DNA of 64,000 bases from Clavulina sp. PMI_390 (taxonomy: Eukaryota > Basidiomycota > Agaricomycetes > Cantharellales > Hydnaceae), in contig WIDE01000017.1 in the NCBI GenBank assembly GCA_015039315.1, positions 214,181 to 278,180 of the forward strand. Direction: 5' to 3'. Below, piece by piece: positions 56,957-64,000 of the stretch. How positions within the stretch are numbered: position 1 is the first letter of the stretch; each line of letters begins with the position of its first letter. The position numbers were made by a program, and so were the translations under genes. The notes under the pieces were generated by a model, which had not been told where the DNA came from, did no database searches, and saw only the letters and a list, made by a program, of their open reading frames with translations.

Positions 56957-58874
56957 ATGATACGTACCTCTCGGCTACCTTCCCAGACTCGTTCCCTTGT
57001 GCGGCTCGCCTCAAATTTTGCTGCAAGCTCTGCTGGCCACACGACTGCATCCACCACAACATCAACACCTGAATCTTCTTCGAGATCACGAACCCAGAAA
57101 CCTCCCCGACATCATGGCACGAAGCGATATGTGAACCCTAATCCACCTTTATACACTGAAGAGCGATACATCAGGCCCACCCGTGCCACTCCGACTTCGT
57201 CAAGTACTTTGGACCAGCAAATACATGCCTATGTTAAGGTACACATGAGGATTCGCGGCACATATTCATCTCAAACTCACAGCAATCGACCTCTCGGAAT
57301 CACAGACTGCGCACCCAACGCGTAGAGCACGATTGGCCAGGCAACTTACCATAGAGAGCCTGGAGAGGTTGATAAGAAAAGACTTTGGGCCACGGTACTC
57401 TATTCAACCATTTGGAAGCACTGTATATGGTGTAGACGTCTCGAACAGTGACCTGGACTTGATTCTCGTCGTGAGTGTAAACATCCATTTCTGGCGGAAG
57501 TCGCACTTTGCTCAGCTCGCTACAGGACTCTCTCAGTCCTAATGGATACCATCCCGCAGAATATCCAAACAAACCTTCAGGCGTGTCCTCAATATTTTTC
57601 TCTTATTCCGCTTATTAACTCAGACCTTTTTAGGCCCAAATGACCTAAGGTTCATTCTTCTATCTAGAAGGTTCAAGCCAGCACTCACCCATTTTGTAGA
57701 GCAGTGGCAGACTCAATGTGGGCTGCGGGGTTCACAGCGGTCAAGTTCATCCCAGCGAACTTTCCCATCATCTCAGCTCGGCACAGAAAGACAGGAATCA
57801 AGCTTGATCTAAACTTCAATGATCGCCTGGCACTCAATAATACTCTATTAATCAAGCGCTACTCTGAGCTTGCGCCGGTCCTCATCCCTTTGCTATACTT
57901 TGTGAAACTATGGGCAAAAGCTCATGGTCTCAACAGTCCAGCATTAGGTGGGAGAGATCGAAGTTTCAGCAGCTACTGTTATGCGCTGATGGCTGTTGGT
58001 TATCTTCAGGTGAGCTGATACCTTCTTGACCACTAGTTTGAGCATAAATCTCAGCACCCCCTTTCAGCATATTGGAGCATTACCAAATCTACAGTCCGAG
58101 TTCGCAAATTTGGCTGTCAATGATCGCCAAGGCTTTTGGCTCAGAGACAAAAGGAATACAGCAAGAGTCTTCTGTGATATTCGGTTCTCCAAAGATCCGC
58201 CGGCGACATGGACACCATCAGTAAATATGCCGTCAGCATCAGACACCATCAAGGGATGGTTCAGGTAAGCACTTGACTACTGTTATCATCAGAGGAATCG
58301 AACTTTCCTCCTCAGATACTGGGGGATCCAACACGATTATGAAACGACAAAGATGTCAATACGATATGGAGGACCTCTCAGCCGTGAAGGTTCCTTTGCG
58401 GAACCTGATCCCAAACAAAGCAAGCCTCCAGAAATCCCTCCGCGAAGCGACGGTCGGCTGTTTTCATACTCACTAGATGAAGCAGGGGTGAGCCCTTCAG
58501 ATAAAATTATGACTTCATCTTTGGACTGACGTACCTTGATCAACAGCTACAGGCTTTCCTCGCTGAGCCTGATCCAGAAAGATGGAATGATAACCTCCTT
58601 GTTGTTGAAGATCCGTTCATTCGTAGCAAGGTACCTCTCTTCCTCCTCTCTGTTATTGAGGGTTCCAACCTCACCGATGCTACCTCAGAATGTTGGCGGA
58701 AACGTGAACAACGAAGTAACCAGACGGTTGAGATCGTTATGTCGCGAGACGAGTAACATCATTGAGCGAGACAATTCCTTCGTAAACGTGTTGCCAGTAG
58801 GTTTTGGACGCCGCAGTTTCCTCAGGGCCTTGTCTCCTGTCGGAGAGCTGAGACGGAACCCAGAGTCATACTAG
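56957..58874 (+). CDS. Cid1-like poly(A)/poly(U) nucleotidyltransferase
   Basis: A non-canonical poly(A) or uridylyl transferase of the Cid1/TUT group. It starts 'MIRTSRLPSQTRSLVRLASN' at 56957. This Arg/Ser-rich, acid-free head looks like a mitochondrial presequence. The catalytic motif 'IQPFGSTVYGVDVSNSDLDL' with the metal-binding DxD is near 57400-57470, and the third Asp is in 'KTGIKLDLNFNDRLALN'. The central domain has 'SMWAAGFTAVKFIPANFPII', 'LLYFVKLWAKAHGLNSPALG' and 'DRSFSSYCYALMAVGYLQ', then the PAP-associated end with 'VVEDPFIRSKNVGGNVNNEV'. Several small exons are needed, one of 26 bases ('TFLGPNDL'). The junction after exon 1 is uncertain: two donors, near 57203 and 57239, are possible and only the first keeps phase. 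The stop is at 58872-58874. Confidence 0.85.
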
Positions 58875-59157
58875 GCGATCGAGGAAGACGACGCATTAGT
58901 CTAGAAGGCCTGACTGAGATCCACTTGCTCCAAGTTACCAGGCTTATGTCTCCTGCATCCGAAGTTTCTTTTATCACATACACGAGTTAAGCTTCAGCAC
59001 TGCCATAGATACCATGATACATTCTCAATGGAGTAATACGTCCAAGGCACAATCGCGTGTAATGTACAGGGTTACATTTACAGTACAACATTTCCTTTTC
59101 TCACTGAAGCAATGATACACCCATAATACAAGCACAAGACCACAATCAATCGATGAC

Positions 59158-61588
59158 TCACGCCAAGACGCTCCCATATGTGCCACCATCATTGGCCAGG
59201 GCTTCGTTAGTTGGGTTGTACGTGAACCCAACGAAGCGATCTTGCACCGTCTCCGAGATGTTGGAATCCTCGACGACGCTGTCGACTGCAGCTTCTGTAA
59301 CAAATTCAGAATCGAAATTACTAACGTCGATGAGACCGCCGACGCGTGGTTTGAATGGAGGCGGGATCTTCATTGCCAGGAGTCTGGATGGGCCAACGAA
59401 ATGAGCGAGTCGCTTTTTGAGGCACGAGTGGAACCTACCTCTTCCAGTCGATCTTCGAGAAGAATGGCATTCGTTTGATCTCTTCTGCACCGTTCGCTCC
59501 TAGGCGTTTAGCAGGATCGCGATCGAGCAGCGCAGCTATGAGATGGCGGGCATCGCGGGACATGTTTTCGGGGAAGTGGAGTCGGTCGTGTAGGATCCTC
59601 TGATACATCTTGTTGACGTCTTGGTCATAGAAAGGCGGAAGGCCAGTCTGTATTCGAGTGTCAGATTCCACGGAAGGAAGCAAGTTGCGCGGTAGAGAGC
59701 GAACCAAGAACTCGAAGAGAAGCGTGCCAAGAGTCCACCAATCCACGCTACGGGTGTAGCCTCTCGCCAGCAACAGCTCAGGTGCGATGTACTCGGGAGT
59801 GCCTATGAATCCAGCGAATGAGCAACCCCCTAGGCTTCGACTAGAGTCAAACCCACCGCAGAATGCTATGATAAGACATGTTGGTCAGAGAAATCCCTAG
59901 GTGATGATGGGGAAAGCACTTACTATCCGTCTTGGAGTCCTCTGACATATTCAACTTGCAAAGCCCGAAATCACACAGAGCAAGATGGCCGGTATAGGAC
60001 AAAACTGTGGGGAAGAGAAATGTTAGAAATGTGACACACGTTGATGATAGAAAACTCACGGATATTCTCTGGTTTTAGGTCACTGGAACTACGGGTTAGA
60101 GATGAAGCAAGGAACAGTCCACAAACATTGCACACCGATAGACAACATTAAAGGAATGAAGATGCTCCAGAGCACACAGGAGCTCAGCAATGTAGAACCG
60201 GCTGCGGGTTTGGTCGAACGAGCCTTCTTGCTGAAGGTGGTGGAACAGCTCCCCTCCATTGACTGAAGAACGTCTGGGTTAGACACTATTGCAATGAAGA
60301 GAATTACGGGCACGTACTGAAAGGCATAACAAGATAAAGCTTATCTGCACTCTGGAAGGAGAACTTCAGAGGCACGATGAATGGGCTGTGGACAAGAGCC
60401 AAGACGGTTCGCTCAGCCAAGATGTGAGTGATTTCGCCTGGCCTTGAAGCAATATTGGCTATAATGGGACTTGGTAATAAGAACGCCAAAAATGTTTGCG
60501 AGGACGGGAATAATGAATTACCTTTGCGAATCGACTTCATGGCATAGATCCGACCAGTGTCCTTCTTCCGAACTTGCATCACCTGTCGCCCAAACTATGA
60601 GCTATGGTCCGTGAGAGATAATCCATGTTTACCTTTCCGAAGCTCCCTATGATTTATATTTATTGATTAACACCAATGCGTGGTTTCGAGAATTGCACCA
60701 CCAACCTTTGCCAATCAGAGCCAATAAATCGAACGACTCCACGGTAAGTTGTTCGTTCTGAAGTCGGATAGCGTAAGCACAGTGCCCACGTAATTATATT
60801 ACATACGTACTTGAGCTTTGAAGGACATTCGCACATGAAATTCTCCCTGGCCCATGATGGCCTTATACCATTGCTCCGTTTCCTGTTTGTGATTGATGGA
60901 CTGAGTGGGAGCTGATGGGCCCAAAAATAGGATGAGAGCTCACGGAAGAAGAATCGAGATTTGGGATCACATCGACCCTGGCTATCAATATATCGTCGCC
61001 AGCACTAGGAGGCTCCTTGCGATCGGACGAGGGTGGCGGTCCGGTGCGTAGGTACACTGACAGTACCAAATCCGATACACGAGACACATCACTAGAATAC
61101 CATTTCAATGTCGGTTCGGGGTCGTAAAGTTCACTTAAAACCCTTACAAGGGGGAGTGGGAGCCCCACACCGGTGACGTGAGTTGACCGCCGGTGGCCTC
61201 AATCAGAGTGGCATTGCTATCATATTCTAGGACGATGTATGGAAGCCACCAGCATGCTTGGGAGCGATTCGAGGGCTTTCGTTGGTGACCGAATTTCGCT
61301 GCCTGGGCGATGGCGTCGGGAATGGCGACGTCGGGAGGTAGAGTGAGACCTCTGCCCTCGAGGATGCGGACTTCGAGATGCCCGGGTCTGTCGACTGGTT
61401 TGCCATTGCGTGACGCAGGAAGCGGGGATACTGGGCGCGATGGTGTTGGGGTATGCGATGCGGAGATGGTCGTTGGCGTTAGAGCCTCTTTCGTCTCTGC
61501 AAGTGGCCAGGGTCAATACGTCAGAATGGTGGATACGACCATCGGCCGCTATTACTATCTACCGACTTTTTCCCAGCCACGAGGTCAT
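59158..61588 (-). CDS. YPK1: AGC protein kinase of the YPK1/Gad8 type
   Basis: The TORC2-controlled kinase of sphingolipid and membrane homeostasis. The start at 61588 splices to '[20 protein letters not shown]', matching fungal Ypk heads. A C2-like region follows ('[20 protein letters not shown]', '[16 protein letters not shown]', '[12 protein letters not shown]'). Kinase motifs: Gly loop '[20 protein letters not shown]' (built with a 14-base micro-exon, 60633-60646), Lys in '[15 protein letters not shown]', 'VVYRDLKPENIL', '[18 protein letters not shown]', then 'TFCG' from a 9-base micro-exon (59857-59865) and '[20 protein letters not shown]'. After '[18 protein letters not shown]' come the turn-motif area '[14 protein letters not shown]' and the hydrophobic motif 'FVGFTYNP'. 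The activation-loop Thr and hydrophobic-motif Thr are both present. The stop is at 59158-59160. Upstream of the DxxTFCG site all residues fit an active kinase. Confidence 0.94.
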
Positions 61589-61900
61589 TTTTCGGACGTA
61601 GAGATAGGCTTAGATGAGCAGGAGATCCCAGAAGATATCAATCACAACGTCAGACGACGGTCGAAATGGCAAAAGATAGCACAGGGTTGCAAAGTGAAGG
61701 CACGTGGGAATCTCATTCGTTCCTGTTGCTTATCTCACCACACGATCGCTGTTGAGCCGCGTTACGCTATCCACCCATTCACGCTGCGCCGCGCTGCGCC
61801 AAGGCACTCAACCTTCTGCTGACAACGAACAGGCTCATCTGAGGCATCCTGAGAACATCCTGAGCCTCTCAGAATCATCTTTGCGCTAACGCGTTTTCGC
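61589..61900. promoter_or_regulatory. Divergent promoter, YPK1 / TMEM184-like gene
   Basis: 312 bases between two divergent starts. The sequence shows no clear TATA box. Short direct repeats (GCGCCGCGCTGCGCC) lie near 61786-61800. Confidence 0.45.
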
Positions 61901-64000
61901 ATGTCGCTGCGTGATGTCATGACGGCAACCGTGACAGACCCCTCAGGTGGTGGAGCAGGAGATAGGCTTAATCCAGCCATATTACTCTCAGCTGGGATTG
62001 CTACTCTGGTGGCGACAGTGGTTTCCGTGTTCGGAATATGGCTTCAACTCAAGGCAAGTCGATCATTGTTGTTCGGGATGAGCCAACCAAGAGCTGACCT
62101 GGTGCTGTCTGAAAGAACTATCGCAAACCAATGCTCCAACGGTATGTGGCCCTATGTCGCGCATATCCAAAGCTATTCTGACTCCAATCAATAGGATGAC
62201 AGTTAGAATCATGGTCATGGTTCCCCTGTATGTCGTTTTGTTGCTCGTCAGCCAGTGTGGCTTGTGGCTGAACTGATATTTCCTAGATATGCGATAGCCT
62301 CCCTTATATCATTGTTCTCCTTGAACGCTGCGTTTGCTATTGATGCTATCCGCGATATCTATGAGGTGACTCTTTTGTACTCTGAGCGGATTGCGTGTAA
62401 CTCATCTGGCCCTTATACGACTTACAGGCATTCGTGATCTACAACTTCTTCTCTCTTATCGTTGCTTATCTTGGGGGAGAACGGAGCGTCTTGATCCTGC
62501 TCTACGGGCGTCCACCAAAGCATCATGTCTTCCCCGTCAGCTTGTTTGTTAAAGAGTTGGACGGTTCGGACCCGTTTACCTTTTTGTTCCTAAAACGAGG
62601 GATTCTTCGTCAGTGTCGGAGTCATATTGAATGCACAGCTAGTCATCTGACAACCGAATATCCGCTAGAATATGTTCAAGTCAAGCCGTTGTTGACCGCA
62701 GCCACGCTAATTCTCAAGGCAACCGGGACCTACAAAGAGGGAGAGCTGAGTTGGTCCGCCGGCTATCTGTACGTCAGCTTTGTGTACAACATCTCCATAT
62801 GTCTCAGGTACGCGCCAGAGAAAAATGAGGGCCCAGGCCATGCGGCTCGGGCTGATTCGCCTGGAAGAGCTAACCGTGATGGCATCCCCATAACAGCCTG
62901 TACTGCCTTGCCATGTTCTGGGTCTGCGTGAATGCGGACATTAAGCCGTTCAGGTGCGAATCTCTCATCAAGATTCACCATCGAATAATAAATTCTGACA
63001 TAATTGCGAATCTCCAGACCCATGCCCAAGTTTTTATGTGTGAAGGGTATCCTGTTCTTCTCATTCTGGCAAGCATTAACCATTTCGGCCCTCGTGGCAG
63101 TTGGTGCCATTACCCGAAGTAAGCATGCCTTGAAAGTCTAGACCGTGTTCACCTATGTTTTTCATTCCACGTTGGCACCTTCTGACCAAGTCTTGAATCT
63201 CGGCTGCAAAAAAAAAATCTAGTTGGACCATACACTGATTCAGAGCACATTTCGCTCGCCATCACCGACACCCTGATCTGCTATGAGATGCCGTTCTTCG
63301 CGTTCGCGCATTGGTTTGCTTTTTCACACACTGACTATATCGACAAGGAATTACAATACGCCGCGCGGATGCCATTCTACTACGCCTTTCGTGATGCCTT
63401 TGGCCCTCTCGACGTCCTTGAGGACAGCCGGGCGACGCTCGCAGGCGGTGTGGACTATCGGACGTTCGAACCTGTCGAGGGTGGCATGCACCAGGGTATT
63501 GGTCGCGAGCGGCGTATCAGGGCTGGCTTACGGTACTCAAAGGGCGGCCGGAAGAAATATTGGCTCCCTATGCCCGCTGAGAATCCTGATTTGAGGCAAA
63601 CTGGACCGATCAGTGCCTTCAGGAGCGCGGTTGAAGAACGGCAACGAGCCCAAGGTGCCTACGCTCCTATCCTTGATGTGCAAGAAGACCACGTTTTCAG
63701 GGACGAGACTCAGCCAAGCAACGACGGGGACGACCCTGTCGACGAGCTTGAATATCACGACGCATTAGACGATGAATGGACCAAGGAGCTCGAGTTCGAA
63801 GGTCCGAACCCAGAAATCGAAGCCTTATTCGTCGATAGCCGCAAACTCCTCTTTGGGGATTACCATTACCCGGTTATTGATGTCAGCAGCGAGGAGGCGC
63901 GTCGACGAATGTGGGATGAAGAGGAGCAGATCCTACGCGACCAGCGAGCTGCATTCTCCCCATCATTATCCTCTTCTCGGCCTGATGGGTATCTCAACTT
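61901..64000 (+). CDS. hfl1: TMEM184/OSTalpha-family membrane protein, Hfl1-like (partial)
   Basis: A seven-helix protein of the Solute_trans_a (DUF300) family. In fission yeast Hfl1 is vacuolar and binds Atg8. It starts 'MSLRDVMTATVTDPSGGGAG' at 61901. Membrane segments include 'ILLSAGIATLVATVVSVFGI', 'YAIASLISLFSLNAAFAIDA', 'AFVIYNFFSLIVAYLGGERS', 'AGYLYVSFVYNISICLSLYC' and 'ITDTLICYEMPFFAFAHWFA'. Signature parts are 'PPKHHVFPVSLFVKELDG', 'YVQVKPLLTAATLILK' and 'RPMPKFLCVKGILFFSFWQA'. The cytosolic tail has 'GRERRIRAGLRYSKGGRKKY' and, near 63850-63890, 'LLFGDYHYPVIDVSSEEA', which contains an Atg8-interaction-like YPVI after acidic and aromatic residues. The gene runs off the right edge; the C-terminus is missing. 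Confidence 0.88.

Noticed and set aside
1..64000. tRNA, rRNA, CRISPR array or secondary-metabolite cluster
   Set aside because: No tRNA-like B-box with matching stems, no spaced direct repeats, and neighbours of the GGPP synthase are housekeeping genes without terpene cyclase or P450.

Overview
The window is nuclear DNA from a filamentous basidiomycete, most likely an Agaricomycete. Genes lie densely on both strands and carry many introns of about 50-70 bases with GT..AG ends. The white-collar-1 photoreceptor homologue has no C-terminal GATA zinc finger, as in basidiomycetes. An XPT1/Stealth-type xylosylphosphotransferase and a secreted protein with the 'ARGLPP' signature fit the same group. 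Gene models were built by hand from splice phase and known family motifs. Exon joins are solid where stated and approximate elsewhere. No rRNA, tRNA or CRISPR array was recognised.

Layout, left to right: GCN1 (+, about 741-10070); geranylgeranyl diphosphate synthase (+, 10495-12087); aldo/keto reductase (+, 12420-13783); a protein with three LGF motifs and no known family (+, 14574-15388); a tiny secreted six-cysteine, knottin-like protein (+, 16778-17029); a lactonase-type beta-propeller (-, 17353-18641); GPI8 (+, 19236-20858); WC-1 (-, 21517-24588); ATG7 (-, 25741-28543); an HCNGP/SAP30BP-family protein (-, 28881-30133); TSR3 (-, 30294-31600); SmD1 (+, 31690-32260); S-formylglutathione hydrolase (-, 32535-33870); a BCL7-like acidic protein (+, 34141-34978); a glutamine-synthetase-family enzyme (-, 35116-36847); a secreted DPBB/expansin-like protein (-, 37589-38307); a GNAT acetyltransferase (+, 39886-40893); XPT1-like (+, 41426-44567); a secreted hypothetical (-, 45175-46659); catalase (+, 48012-50427); SYN8-type SNARE (-, 50770-51874); a 1,157-bp element with perfect 228-bp terminal inverted repeats (51960-53116); eIF3 subunit l (-, 53271-55624); a class I glutamine amidotransferase (-, 55823-56793); a Cid1-like nucleotidyltransferase (+, 56957-58874); YPK1-type AGC kinase (-, 59158-61588); and a TMEM184/Hfl1-type membrane protein (+, 61901 to the edge).

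These are mostly core housekeeping genes: translation control, RNA processing, secretory pathway, autophagy, light sensing and oxidative or formaldehyde defence. They are not a functional cluster. The most notable features are the young inverted-repeat element inserted 85 bp upstream of the SYN8 start; the six-cysteine secreted peptide; internal micro-exons of 9, 10 and 14 nt that encode catalytic or signature motifs in the YPK kinase and the XPT1-like enzyme; and an 89-bp bidirectional promoter between TSR3 and SmD1. I found no convincing new multi-gene system.
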